Below, in pieces: positions 1-10,799 of a stretch of DNA of 64,000 bases. Both the position numbers and the translations under genes were made by a program. Origin of the DNA: Adiantum capillus-veneris (lineage: Eukaryota; Streptophyta; Polypodiopsida; Polypodiales; Pteridaceae); assembly GCA_014529385.2 (NCBI GenBank), contig CM043960.1:121757043-121821042 (forward strand). Reading direction: 5' to 3'. Under the pieces are notes generated by a model. It saw nothing but the letters and a program-made list of their open reading frames with translations. It did not search any database and had not been told where the DNA came from. The number at the start of each line of letters is the position of its first letter. The stretch's first letter is position 1.

Positions 1-3000
1 AGAATAAAACCAGTTTATTGACTCTTAAGACTTATTGTGATTTGGAAAGTTTACCCAAAATGTATCATACACTCACAGTGTAGAATGGTTTTTTACACTA
101 GTGGAATGCTAAAACTTAAAGTCGGGCTAGGATAGCAGATAAAAATACCTAGGATAGCAGATAAAAACACCTACTGGGTTTTAAATATCCGATGACGAAT
201 ACAGTTTACTTGCTTCTAGTCGAAAAAGCTGGGCTTTGACTATGGGAATTAATGCTATCTTAATTTACCATAGGTTGAGGTGGACTGCCGGACTTGGCTT
301 CACATTTTCTGGTCACAGTACTAATCTTTAATTTTTGTAAGCGTGGCATGGGGTCCTTCTTGCTTCTACTGCACGCCACCGCTTAGGTTTTGGGGCATGG
401 TCTGCGATGACTGTCTTCCCCGCCCTTTTTCCTTGAGCATAAGGTGCTGATATGGTGGAATCTTACCTGTTACCCTCCGGATCTTGGGCTGTGAGGGATC
501 TTGGTGTACGTGCCTGTACTGACATCCTCGTTTGTGGGCTTAACCTGTCCATCTCAATGGTCGTGTCTGCTACAGAGGAGCATCAACTGTATAAATATGA
601 CTTCTAAAGTGAGTTATCATCCTCACATAGCTGCGTGCTCTGTTATTGTATCTCTGCGTGTGTTAGTTCAAAACTGTGTGTATTTTATCTACTGGTTGCT
701 GTGGCTCAATATGCCGAAAAAATCAGAGAAATCCATTGTGGAGGCGTCGTCGTCTCCTAATCTACAGGTTAATAGAAATCTGTTTTTTTGATTCCTGAAT
801 TTTAAAAAAATGGGAAATCTTTTTTTGCTCTTAACGGAAAAAAACCAATTAAATAAACTGTTTTTTCTATCTTTTAGCTTGCTCCGGAGATTGTTCTTAA
901 AAGGTTTATGAGGAGAAAATTATGTGGTAAAGTATGGTAAATTTTGACAGATTGGAATGGGGGTTTTGCTTCGACTAATGATGTATATTGCTATTTAAAG
1001 TATAGATAGACTGGCTCAGGAACATGGCTCTTCTTGGTTATGAAAAAAGCGCAGTAACTACCTATTGAGAAATGTTTGATGGAAATAAATAAATTTGCTT
1101 GAAAAAAAAGGGGGCTGTTTAACTGGTTTTTTTTTAGTAAAAATTGTCCTTTATAATTTCCTGAAAAAAAGACAGATTGCCAAGTGTATTTCTTATCTTA
1201 TAACTGCATGAAAATGAGGATGGTGGGGTATTTAAATGACATGGAGTGTATATACGGTTGACTCTGGTAATTTGTTACTCAATTGGGTAATGTACTCATG
1301 AAAGGTGTATTGCAGATCTGAAAATAACCTGTTCTTCACAAAATAATGAGATGTATGAGAGTGGTTGGATAAGTTTGGTTACTTTGCTGAGGTAATTTTG
1401 GTAAAAGGACTTACTCGGAATTAAATCTGTTACTAATTCTGGGGCCTATTTTATTAAATCTACTTAAGATTATTCAGAGGTCATTCAAAACTGGTTTTTT
1501 TGGAAATGGTGGCCAGGCATTTGATATTACAGTAGGTCATGTAAGGCTTCGCATACCTGATTGTAGGAGTAAATAATGTTTTTTCAACTTAACTCGGCCA
1601 TTTTTTACAAGTAAGATTGATCTTTTTTACCAGTTGCCTATTGTACTGAATCGGCTAAAAGATATACTAAGTACTGGCTTTTGGTATGGCGCCCTATATA
1701 CTGACTGCACATACCAGACTAAGGTTGAATAAAAACAAGTTTCTAATTTACTGGTTTTTTTTCATCATCATCATATGCTAGGAAGAGTAGTGGTAGGTTT
1801 TGATAAACCTATCACTAGTTCAATGTTTTGACACATTTCTAATGGCTGAGGTTATGTTAAACCTTGGCTACTCAATTCAATTTGCTTACCATCTTCTGCT
1901 GGCTTCTTTTTCTCATTTAAAGTATATAGGCACTTGTCCTTACCTACCATCTTGCTAGTAGGTTTGATGTCGATACTATAGGGTAAATCATATAGTGACA
2001 TTAAGCGGATCTTGGCTGGTTACTCTGATGTTTTTTAAAAAAACAGACATTTTTATTTACTGATTTAACTAAAATGATGCTTTGAATTTACTGATTACTT
2101 CGGAGTTATTGCCCTAGTTTCAGATATTTGATAGGAATGAATGCATTATATGGTAGATGTGTATGGCATATAGTTCCCTTTATCTGGGCATGACCGGAGA
2201 TTTTTTTAATTTTTTTTTCCGGACTGAGTCTAAGTTGGCTCACTGTGACTAAGTAGTCCAATATATTGTAGTATACATTTGTTAGCTGGTATGCGGCAGT
2301 AGTAGGAGTGACATAATATAATAGTAAGGATTTTTGGGAATAATGGTTATGAATTTTTTCTAAGAAAGGGGTATCTCAGTTAGGTAATAAGTGGTAAATA
2401 CTAAAAGTTTTTTTGGGGATATCCCAACCCGATTATAAAACTAGTTTTGAATAAAAGGTTCTATTACAAATGTTGTTGATCTATACAAGGAAGTGGGTAG
2501 TTTTGGTCTGGCTTGAGACTACTTCAAATGGAATATAAGTCACTCTTATCTAGTTAAGGATGAAGTTCTGGTAAAAAATTAATTTTCTCCTTAAACTCCT
2601 TTAAACCTTAAGATTGGTAAAAAAATGCTTTTTGAGAAAAAAAAATCAGAATTTATGGCTGCTTTATGGGGTTGGGTACCGTTTGTATCAGATTGGCAGA
2701 AAAGCCAAGGATCATCGTTGTTTTTTTTAAAAAAAACCTTTTTATCTAAAAGAACAAATTACAAGTTAAGAACCATGTTTTTTTTATGGTGACATGGATA
2801 ACAACTGGGATGCCCAGCATCACCTGCGTACTGTCACGTGCTAACGAATTGTTTTCTTGTGGCTATGGGTGCAAGTGAGGGCTACCTTCCTTGATTAAAA
2901 CATCCAGTTCTTAACAAATGGTGGATCTCTTAGTGTGATGAAAAATTTCCCAGACTTTGGGTTTAAGGATTCTTGAGCTGTATTTTGTTATCTTCATTAC

Positions 3001-3600
3001 CTTGTACAAAATTTATTTTCAACTGCAAATAAATTATTGTGCAAATCCATTGTACTTTTCTAGAATTGTTAGTCTGTGAACAGTTAGTGTTCGTTTGCGT
3101 ATATATATATAGATTTAGAACTGCTACACACACATACCCACCCCAATAGAATTAGAGCACTCCTACGTTTGTTGAACAAGGGCTAGCACAAAAATAATGT
3201 CTATGAGAAGCTTCCAATCTTGGTATCAAAGAATGCTTTGAAGCATCTATTAAGAGGTTGTGTCATGCATCACTTTTATAAATGCAATAGACTATACGTG
3301 TAGGAAGAGAGTATTGATAGTGTTCCACTTGGAAGAGAAAATAGCCCTATGAGAATAGAGGCATTGTTTCCTTAACCGCAGCAACGTGCGGGTCATATAC
3401 TAGTACTATATATAATGGAGATTACAATTTTTGAGGAAGGATAGGGCCTTCACTTGTCACTCTTAGGTTCACTTCAAAGAGTACCATGAGCGTTGGACCA
3501 TGTGAACCTTTTCAACTTTCAACCTGACAAGTTAAAAAATAAAGGGGGTTGACTTCGCTTTTTGTTTTAAAGACGGACTTTACTTTTACTTGTGAAAGGC
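1..3600. other. AT-rich stretch with no recognised gene
   Basis: I see no supported gene here. The DNA is AT-rich with many T and A runs and short phrases such as ACTGGTTTTTT recurring near 1120, 1490 and 1750. The only sizeable open frame (501-791, plus strand, 96 codons) has no recognisable domain and no coding-like neighbour. The recurring phrases could be traces of an old decayed transposon, but I cannot assign one. Confidence 0.5.
3358..3480 (+). repeat. Dispersed repeat with Helitron-like 3' motif, copy 1
   Basis: This segment is similar over about 120 bp to 10,668-10,795. It contains a small hairpin (CCGCA at 3376-3380, loop, TGCGG at 3387-3391). CTAG followed by T lies 8 bases downstream at 3400-3404, which is the layout of plant Helitron 3' ends. 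Similarity between the two copies continues past CTAG, through the phrase CACTTGTCACTC. So CTAG is not simply where the repeat stops, and the Helitron reading is tentative. Confidence 0.4.
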
Positions 3601-3659
3601 AATTGAGGTGGCTCAACTTTGTTTTTTAAAGGCCAATGGCCATAAAAATGTAAAATTTA

Positions 3660-3814
3660 AGGAATTGCTCGTATGTACATTAGCAAAATTCTAACGGTTT
3701 ACTTTAAGGAAAATTTGGAATGTAGCTAAGATTTTGCAATTTTAGACCGTTAAAAAAATACTAAACCCCAGTTTTTATTGAATACCAGTCTTGAACAGTC
3801 CCAAAATAGAAGGG

Positions 3815-3905
<91 letters not shown>
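3660..3905 (+). repeat. Microsatellite-carrying repeat family, copy a
   Basis: A partial copy of a dispersed unit that recurs at 3990-4375, 7660-7825, 7840-8275, 8385-8800 and 8865-9385. It shares the order: GGAATGTAGC, an A/T-rich link with ...GTTAAAAA, CTAAACC, then AATAG...CCCAAAATAGAAGGG. It ends in a compound (TG)n(AG)n microsatellite at 3819-3901. The phrase ACAGTCCCAAAAT matches the equivalent place in other copies. Here the microsatellite follows earlier in the unit than in copies d-f. Confidence 0.55.
3819..3901 (+). repeat. (TG)n(AG)n compound microsatellite
   Basis: About 23 TG units run directly into about 18 AG units, followed by a G-rich tail. The TG-then-AG order is the same as at 8174-8248, 10,010-10,084 and 11,973-12,036. 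Confidence 0.95.
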
Positions 3906-3989
3906 GAACGCGACGGGGGGAGGGGGGTCTTTCAGAGGGCACCAAATCTTTTCCTTGATCGAAATAATTTCAAAGTAAGTAAGGGGCAC

Positions 3990-4314
3990 ACTTAAACCTC
4001 TTTCAAATTTTAGGTCAAAAGTTGAAGAATTGATGATATTCTTATTAAAACTTGCAAGATTTTGTTGGTTTTCTTCAAGGTAAGCTTGGAATCTATATGG
4101 AATTTTACAATTTAAGCTGGTTAAAAACACAGTAAACCTCGATTTTTTGCAAACAATGATTTTGAATAGTCTCAAAATGGAAGGGGATGGTAGACGTAGA
4201 AAAGCTGGATGCTTAGCACATCCAAGATTACTATCTCTACCCCAAGGACATGCTTTACGAAGAGAGGAGGGAAGCACGTGTTGAAAATCTATTACATCCT
4301 TACGGCGACACTAG

Positions 4315-4375
<61 letters not shown>
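3990..4375 (+). repeat. Microsatellite-carrying repeat family, copy b
   Basis: This copy has the full left part of the unit: TTTAGGTCAAAA, GAAGAATTG, ACTTGCAAGATTTT, TTTTCTTCAAGG, AGCTTGGAAT, then CCCAAAATGGAAGGG-like text, CATCCA, and TACATCCT just before a (GA)n tract. The minus-strand LINE at 4375-6901 begins in that (GA)n tract, so the LINE appears to have inserted in this copy's microsatellite. The sequence beyond the other LINE end does not match the usual right flank of the family. Confidence 0.6.
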
Positions 4376-4379
<4 letters not shown>

Positions 4380-4393
4380 TAGATAGATAGATG
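4317..4393. repeat. (GA)n(GATA)n tract at the 3' end of LINE-A1
   Basis: About 57 bp of GA is followed by about five GATA units. Read on the minus strand, the LINE 3' end GACGATAATA... runs into (TATC)n then (TC)n. The full-length LINE-A2 has the same arrangement at 49,430-49,518. The tract therefore serves as both the LINE tail and the junction with flanking DNA. Confidence 0.85.
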
Positions 4394-6899
4394 GTTCTAT
4401 TATCGTCCTGGGAGGTCAAATATGACCTATGGGACCAAATGAACATGTCACGTGGTGTGAGTGGAGTTCATAAGTGACTCTCGATGCTCAAAAATGGCTG
4501 AAATGAGCGTCGCAATAGAGAGTCCACATCGTGGTTGGGAGAGGAAGGTATGTAGGGAGAGATCATGGCTGAATATATGGGGAAAAGAGGACCTAATGTG
4601 GTCAAAAGCTGAGCACTCAAGTAGTGTGTGGTACTCACTCTCTCGCACTTGACGAGGGCATAAGGTGCAAAGTCGATGATACTCCTCGCCATTGCCCCAA
4701 CGTCCTGTCTCGCAGCGTAGAGAATGGGATCTAAGACGAATGGAGGCAATGGTGCGGATCGCACTCAACGGGACGGGCTCAAGGATGTAGGAATGGGTTC
4801 GGTTACCTCGTTCCGAGAAGAAGAGAGATTTGTAGTTTGGGGCAACGCGTGTGGTGTAATGGCTGAAGTGAGAACCTCCGGATTTCTCCCAAGCCGTGAT
4901 ACATTGGCGTTGTAAGAAGGCCTCATTAACTTGGGAGTCGATCGACGCATCCTTGACCAAGTGACATGCATCCCATCTTCCAAACCATTTCTTGATATCA
5001 AGCATCCACCCCGAACTTAGTATTTTGCTCTTGCATGTCTTTTGAACCATTTGACTTGCTTCATATGCGATTCTAGGAAGTCGATGCAAAGGGCTACGTT
5101 GTGTCTTACGCATGTACTCCACAACCTTTTGCATGCCCAAGACCTCAATGGGAAGCAATCCGGACTCAAGAAGTAAGAGCATGTAGGGTGTTTGTGTCTT
5201 GACTTGGAGAAAGTTGGTGAGAAAATGCTTTTGGACATTCTCAAACTCTTTCCAAGTAAACTTCCCGATGCTTCCACCCCACACCTCCACTCCATAAAGA
5301 AGCACCGGTGTCACCAATGTGTCAAAGTGGTACTTTTTGAGAGCCCAACACTTGATCTCTCCTGCATTGCACATGTTCTTAAATGCATAATAGGCCCTCT
5401 TTCCGGCTTCCAAGCGACACATTGCACAATCCTTCCATTTATGATTGGATGGAACCTCAAGGCCAAGGTACTTGAAGTGATCTACCACTTCAAGTTTCTC
5501 ATTGTTGTATACAATGCATGGATTTTCATCATTGAGGGTCTTTACAAGCATAACCTTGGTTTTGGATCCATTCACGATCAGCCCGCTATGTAGGCAAAAG
5601 CGTTCCAAGACACTCATAAGCTTTTGTGCATCTTCTAAGGTATGTGCCAAGAGCACTACATCATCGGCATAAAGCAAAAGCATGATCACCGCATTTCCGA
5701 TCTTAACCTCTTCTATGCCTTCTTGCTGCATAAAGTCAAGAACCATGCATTCCAATTCATCAATGAGTAGCCCAAAGAGGGTTGGGGAAAGTGGGCATCC
5801 TTGTTTGACACCAATAGTGCTTGCAAAAAATTCTGAAATTCCATCTCCCATACGTAATCGACATATCACTTTTTGGTAGATGCGAAAGACTGCATGCATA
5901 AATTCTCTCGGCACTTGAAGGCTTTGCATACGTCTCCAAAGATTTCCTCGCGGTACCATGTCAAAAGCTTTCTTGAAATCCACAAAGCAACAATACAACT
6001 TTTTTCCTTTCAATCGAGACGCTTCCATAAGAACTCGAAGAGTGACAAGGTGATCAATAGTGCTATGATGCTTTCGAAAACCTGCTTGGCCAAGTGCACG
6101 TTTGCCATTCTTTTCAGCCCATTCACTTATCTTCATCTCCATGATACATCCAAATAACTTTGCCATCAAAGAACCAACCATTACAGTGCGATAGTTGTTC
6201 ACATTGTTTACATCTCCTCCTTTGTGCAAAGGTTTGATCCAATTTGCACTCCAATCATGAGGCATGCCATACTGAAGTGCAAGGTTAAACATATCGCATA
6301 TCCAATATCGTGTTTTCTTGCTTGTCCATTTAATCATTTCAGCCTTGACACCTTGAAGGTCACCTGCCTTGCGAGTAGCAAGTTTCTCAAGCGCGGGGCA
6401 TACATCTTCAATGGTAAAGAAGGGAGACATAAACGGAAGGGAGCTACAACACTCCATCTTATCAACATTGGGTTGCTCATAGAGGTTCTTACAATGCATA
6501 TACATATCCTCAAGAGTCAAGTCACCAAAGCTCTCAACGCGCTTGCCTTTTAGATTTTGCCAAAACTTGCCGCATGCATGTGCTTTCTCTTGTGCTAAAA
6601 GAAGTTGTTTTTCAACTTCCCACCTTCTCCTCTTCTTTTGAACAAGTGCTTTGTATGTGTGTGAACATTCCAAGTAAACTTCTTTGTCTTTGATTGCATC
6701 CAATCTTAGCAAGTGTTTTCGGGCTTGACTACATTCCATGTCAAACCATTTCTTCTTGGTGCTACCCTTCTTAGACCTTTTGCAAGACATGTGTTTCACC
6801 GAAAAGCATTCCTTCGCACAAGAGAAAATTACTTCTTTGAAAACTTTCCACTTGCATTCTAATGTTGGGCTCTCTTGATGCTCTATCATGCTTAACATT

Positions 6900-6901
<2 letters not shown>
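4375..6901 (-). mobile_element. LINE-A1, 5'-truncated non-LTR retrotransposon
   Basis: This minus-strand copy lacks ORF1 and the endonuclease domain. Homology to the full-length LINE-A2 (44,898-49,443) begins near the residues PTLECKW, immediately after a (CT)n tract (6902-6935 on the plus strand is GA). It ends with the family 3' end, AGGTCATATTTGACCTC...GACGATAATA, then (TATC)n(TC)n. Both edges are therefore in GA/TC microsatellite. 5' truncation is the normal outcome of target-primed reverse transcription. Having simple repeat at both edges is unusual. Confidence 0.88.
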
Positions 6902-6938
<37 letters not shown>

Positions 6939-7060
6939 GCCTTGGACTGCTGGATGAAGGGTGACTCTATTTTTCCTCTTGGAAGCGATTTGAAGAGTGG
7001 CTCTAATTTTTGCTTTGAATGCCATAAAGAAACCCCCCTTTTCTTTCTACACAAATCCAC
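4448..7060 (-). CDS. LINE-A1 ORF2 fragment: reverse transcriptase, chimeric start
   Basis: This is one uninterrupted 870-codon frame. Residues 1-41 come from flanking DNA. Residues about 42-53 are an LS repeat encoded by the (CT)n tract. True LINE sequence follows. The reverse transcriptase core carries GQAGFRKHHSTIDHLVTLR, FVDFKKAFD (motif A) and the catalytic YADD at 464-467. A C-terminal zinc-binding cluster of the C-x2-C-x9-H-x4-C type starts near residue 798. There is no endonuclease domain, so this copy could not move on its own. An open frame this long in a truncated copy suggests recent insertion. I doubt that the frame start at 7060 is a real translation start. Confidence 0.8.
6902..6935. 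repeat. (GA)n tract at the 5' edge of LINE-A1
   Basis: A 34-bp GA tract lies exactly at the 5' truncation point of LINE-A1. On the LINE strand it is (TC)n and is read through as alternating Leu and Ser. Confidence 0.9.
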
Positions 7061-7640
7061 ATGGAGCCCTCAAATTTGAAGGTGACTGTATTTTGAAAGT
7101 TTATCATTTAAAATATTTATAAAAATACTCAGAAGGGTTAATAGGTTAAAACCACCACCTCTACATAAGCCTCATGCCAAGAAATTACCATTGTCATAAG
7201 GAGAAAACACAACCGACCATACGAGTTCACAAGGCTATCTACAAGGAAGCGTAACCCATAACCATGTACATGTAGTGGTGCCACCACAAGGCCATCTCAT
7301 CACATTGAGGAACATTGTGCTCATATGAACACATACCATGAACCATACAAAGCAAAAAGGAGAAGGAGACCTGAGAATAGCACATGCTAAGCTCCACACT
7401 TTTCATCAAAAAACTTGTGCTAGGCACCTACACGCACATAGCTATTCTAGTAACCTCAAGGACGTGCACACTACATGCTACAACTTCACCGAAAGAGGTA
7501 AAATCAGATGGTCTCGCAGTCGAGCTGGCACCACCTGTGCCTCACGTGGTACAACATAAGCATGTAGCACGCGAGGTCTCAAATAGGGCTTGCTAAAAAC
7601 ATTTTTCCTAATCAAACTAATTTACTAGGCTTGCCAAAAA
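7061..7640. other. No gene seen
   Basis: The stretch is A/T-rich then mixed. Short open frames at 7239-7427 (minus) and 7338-7596 (plus) have no domain signal and overlap each other. I see no repeat matching other parts of the window. Confidence 0.4.
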
Positions 7641-7659
7641 GAATGGTACTCAAAGTAAA

Positions 7660-7825
7660 GAAGGGCACAATTAAAACTCTTTTGGTTTTCACGCCAAAAT
7701 TTGAGAATTTACCGCTAAAACTTGCAAGACGTTTCTAGTTTTTTTCACTGCAAGCTTGGAATTTAGCCAAGAATTTTCAATTTTAGTTGGTTAAAAATAT
7801 AGTGAACCCTGGGCTTTTGCAAACA
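7660..7825 (+). repeat. Microsatellite-carrying repeat family, copy c (partial)
   Basis: The copy shows the phrases TTGAGAATTTACCG, AAACTTGCAAGACG, CTTGGAATTTAGCC, AATTTTAGTTGGTTAAAAATATAGTGAACCC and TTTTGCAAACA in the family order. It stops before the microsatellite position and abuts copy d head-to-tail. Confidence 0.55.
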
Positions 7826-7839
7826 CTGGAAATATATAA

Positions 7840-8170
7840 AGACATAATAAAAGCTCTTTCAATTTTTAGGTCAAAATTTGAAGAATTGAAAATATCTACA
7901 CTAAAAATTGTGAAATTTTGCCGGTTTTCTTCAAGGCAAGCTCGGAATATAGCCCAAATTTTATAAATTTATCAAGTTATAAATATAGTAAACCTAAGTT
8001 TTTTGTGAACATGGGCCTCAAATAGCCCCAAAATGAAAGGGCATGATGGATATAGAGAAGTTGGAAGCTCAATACATCCATTGTCCCTCTCTCACCACCC
8101 TAATGACATTATGTGACAAAAGGAGGCGTGCACTTGTCAAAAATTTGTTACATCCTCGCGTGGGGCACCG

Positions 8171-8251
<81 letters not shown>

Positions 8252-8275
8252 TTTCCCCAATAACTTGGTAGCCAA
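7840..8275 (+). repeat. Microsatellite-carrying repeat family, copy d
   Basis: This is a complete unit. It runs from TTTAGGTCAAAATTTGAAGAATTG through TTTTCTTCAAGGCAAGC, CCCAAAATGAAAGGGCA, ACATCCA...TCACCACC and GTTACATCC, then (TG)n(GA)n at 8174-8248. It ends with AGTTTCCCCAATAACTTGG, which matches the right end of copy e. The minus-strand open frame at 8069-8275 is just the microsatellite read as a peptide. Confidence 0.7.
8174..8248 (+). repeat. (TG)n(GA)n compound microsatellite
   Basis: About 42 bp of TG is followed by about 33 bp of GA inside repeat copy d. Confidence 0.95.
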
Positions 8276-8384
8276 CCAAAAGAAATGACGTATTGTTTCA
8301 AGAAAGAGGGAGTCAATTCTATGATAAGAAATGCTTCATCTACTTATATATATATATATATATATATTTATTCTAGTAATTTAA

Positions 8385-8716
8385 TAAATAAGTACACAAA
8401 TAAAACCCTTATGGTCTTTAGGTTAAAATTTAAATAATTGTCAATATTTACACTAAAACTTGCAAAATTTTATCGATTTTCTTCAAGGCAAGCTTGGAAT
8501 GTAGCCTGGTTCTTACAATTCTAGCAGGTTAAAAATACAATAAACCCTTTTTTTGGTGAACACAAGTCTCCAATAAACCCAAAATGAAAGGAAATGAGAG
8601 GAGTTGAAAACTTAGATGTTTAGTACATCCACCGTCACTCTCTCTCCACCTCAAGCACAAGCTATGCATAAAGAGGAGAGTGCACATGTCAAAAATCTGC
8701 ATGATGGAACAACGGC

Positions 8717-8763
<47 letters not shown>

Positions 8764-8800
8764 CCCAAAAACTTGGCAACCCTCCATAAGCAATCACATA
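8385..8800 (+). repeat. Microsatellite-carrying repeat family, copy e
   Basis: The unit order matches copies d and f. The microsatellite position holds pure (GA)n at 8719-8759 with no TG part. The right flank CCCAAAAACTTGGCAACC, then GGGAGTCAATTCTA and AGAAATGCTTCATCTACTTATA, is shared with copy d. A (TA)n tract at 8345-8368 separates copies d and e. Confidence 0.7.
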
Positions 8801-8864
8801 TCTTTTAAAAAAAGGGAGTCAATTCTACGATAAGAAATGCTTCATCTACTTATACTATTTTTTC

Positions 8865-9205
8865 TAATCAAAGTAATTCAATAAATAAGGGCACAAATAA
8901 AACTGTTCTAATCTTTAGGTTAAAATATGAAGAATTGTCTGTATCTACATTGAAATCTGCAAGATTAATTGATTTTCTTCAAGGCAATCTTGGAATGTAG
9001 CCCGTGTATTACAATTTTAGCTGATTAATTTTTTTTTGTGAGCACAAGTTTCCAACAGACCCACAATGGAAGGGCAAGAGAGGCACTGAAAAGCTAGATG
9101 CTCAATACATCCACGATCACTCTCTCACCACCTCGAGCACAAAGCTATGCACAAAGAGGAGATGTGCACCTATCAAAAATTTGTTACACCCTTGTATGGG
9201 ACACC

Positions 9206-9287
<82 letters not shown>

Positions 9288-9385
9288 CTCCTTGGCCAAC
9301 TAGCAGCCTTCCAAAAACAACTACATACCATTTCAAGGAAAAAGGGAGTTAGGCATTTTGCAATGAGAAATGCTTTATCTAACTA
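8865..9385 (+). repeat. Microsatellite-carrying repeat family, copy f
   Basis: This is a full unit with (GA)n at 9209-9284, the longest microsatellite in this local array. The right flank contains GGGAGTTAGGCATTTTGC and AGAAATGCTTTATCTA, equivalent to the ends of copies d and e. Copies c-f lie head-to-tail, so this is a loose tandem array of about 0.45-0.5 kb units. Confidence 0.7.
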
Positions 9386-9399
9386 GCACTTGCTACTTC

Positions 9400-9995
9400 G
9401 GCTTAATACTCCATAAAATAAAAGAGTGTCACTGTTAGAGTTTGTAGACATGCAGCCTGGCAAGGGAAAGATTATGGAAAGTCAAAGATGAACTTTCCTA
9501 ATATACATTGATACACTCTTGATTATGGCTCAAGGACCTGAGGGTGAACCTATTGTGCTCGATTGACATGGTTACACCATTGGCTATTGAGGTTGTATTT
9601 TTGAGGTTCAAAATAAAGCAAAGAGTGGTTCATTTGAGGGAAATGAGAAGTGTTATTTGAGAATATGGATTTGGACTCATGAGCTTAGGTGGTGTGTACA
9701 GAATTATATTACCATTAAAATTTGGATATCCAGATAATGATTTCAACAATTTTCTTTAGGCATAGGCTCTTGCATTTGTGCTACATAAGACATTGCATTA
9801 TAACATAGAACTAGTGAAGATTTCTTTCATATAGAGGCATGGATTGCTTGAAAATTTCTTCCACATAAAGAGATCAAAGCTCTGCAACTGAGCATATCCT
9901 TCCTAGAGAAGATACCAACAAGGATCAATTTTCAGAATTGTATAACATGTACATTTTTGTAGAGACAATTTGTATGGCATGCTTCCAATTACAAT
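9400..9995. other. No gene seen
   Basis: The DNA is unique-looking and A/T-rich. I tried all frames and see only short interrupted ones with no domain. Confidence 0.4.
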
Positions 9996-10004
9996 TTCCT
10001 AAGT

Positions 10005-10006
10005 TT

Positions 10007-10090
<84 letters not shown>

Positions 10091-10184
10091 AACTCCTTAT
10101 GGGCCTCCATTTTCCCATCAAAAGAGAAAGATTGATGGAGGAAGATTTAGACGCCAATATGCATGCGTGTGTGTGTGAGTGTAG

Positions 10185-10234
<50 letters not shown>

Positions 10235-10295
10235 TGGTAGCTCCTTGAGGGCTTGAATTTTCCCATAGGAAGAGAAAGATTGATGGAGGGAGACA
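10005..10295 (+). repeat. Tandem duplication containing two GT/GA microsatellites
   Basis: Two adjacent units each consist of a GT/GA microsatellite (10,010-10,084; 10,166-10,231), then a GA-to-CTCCTT link, then GGGC..., ATTTTCCCAT, and AGAGAAAGATTGATGGAGG. The first is pure (TG)n(AG)n. The second has a broken GT part, GTGTGTGTGAGTGTAGGGG, before its GA. Confidence 0.75.
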
Positions 10296-10340
10296 ACGAG
10301 AGTAATTTAGGGGTTGTGCATCAACACATGTCTACGTGTG

Positions 10341-10390
<50 letters not shown>

Positions 10391-10397
10391 AGAGAGA
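10341..10397 (+). repeat. (CA)n(GA)n microsatellite
   Basis: About 46 bp of CA is followed by about five GA units. The order CA then GA differs from the GT-then-GA loci elsewhere. Confidence 0.9.
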
Positions 10398-10522
10398 TGT
10401 TTAAATATCATAGGAGCACACTAAGAGATCTCAAATCTCTAGCCTGGCAAGTCTTTAATTTAAGAATTGGTTTTTAGGAGGGAATTTTGATAATCAATCT
10501 ATCACAGTCAAATCTTGATCTC

Positions 10523-10528
<6 letters not shown>

Positions 10529-10576
<48 letters not shown>
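10529..10576 (+). repeat. (GA)n microsatellite
   Basis: A pure GA tract in otherwise gene-free DNA. Confidence 0.9.
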
Positions 10577-10579
<3 letters not shown>

Positions 10580-10667
10580 GTCTTGGGAGTGATCCACTCT
10601 CTCTATAAGTGTGTATACAAACACTTATATACACCTACAAATGTGTGTGTGTGTGTGTGATCCAATG

Positions 10668-10795
10668 GCCATGCTTTTCTTGGCCGTAGCAACACGCGGG
10701 TCACACACTAGTACTATATATGAAGCAACTTAAAATCTTTAAGGAAGGAGAGTGCCTCCACTTGTCACTCCCTGGTTCATTTTAAACAAGTGAAA
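10668..10795 (+). repeat. Dispersed repeat with Helitron-like 3' motif, copy 2
   Basis: This is the partner of 3358-3480. It has the GCAAC..GCGGG phrase, then CTAG at 10,708-10,711 followed by TACTATATAT. Downstream similarity includes AAGGA(G)G...CC.CCACTTGTCACTC. Its hairpin is weaker than in copy 1 (CCGT pairing with GCGG through a wobble pair). Confidence 0.4.
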
Positions 10796-10799
10796 GTGT

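Noticed and set aside
501-791. 96-codon plus-strand open frame as a small gene
   Set aside because: No domain, no homology to anything recognisable, and it lies in AT-rich DNA where such frames arise by chance.
3750-4277. 175-codon minus-strand frame
   Set aside because: Much of it is the GT/GA microsatellite read as Thr-His and Leu-Ser repeats, with the remainder in the dispersed repeat.
4461-6553. Plus-strand frames opposite LINE-A1
   Set aside because: They are shadows of the intact minus-strand RT frame, which carries all the domain motifs.
9098-9386. Arg-Glu-rich plus-strand frames
   Set aside because: The (ER)n peptide is just (GA)n translated. The same applies to frames at 12,587-12,856, 42,281-42,487, 43,199-43,742 and 58,707-59,035.
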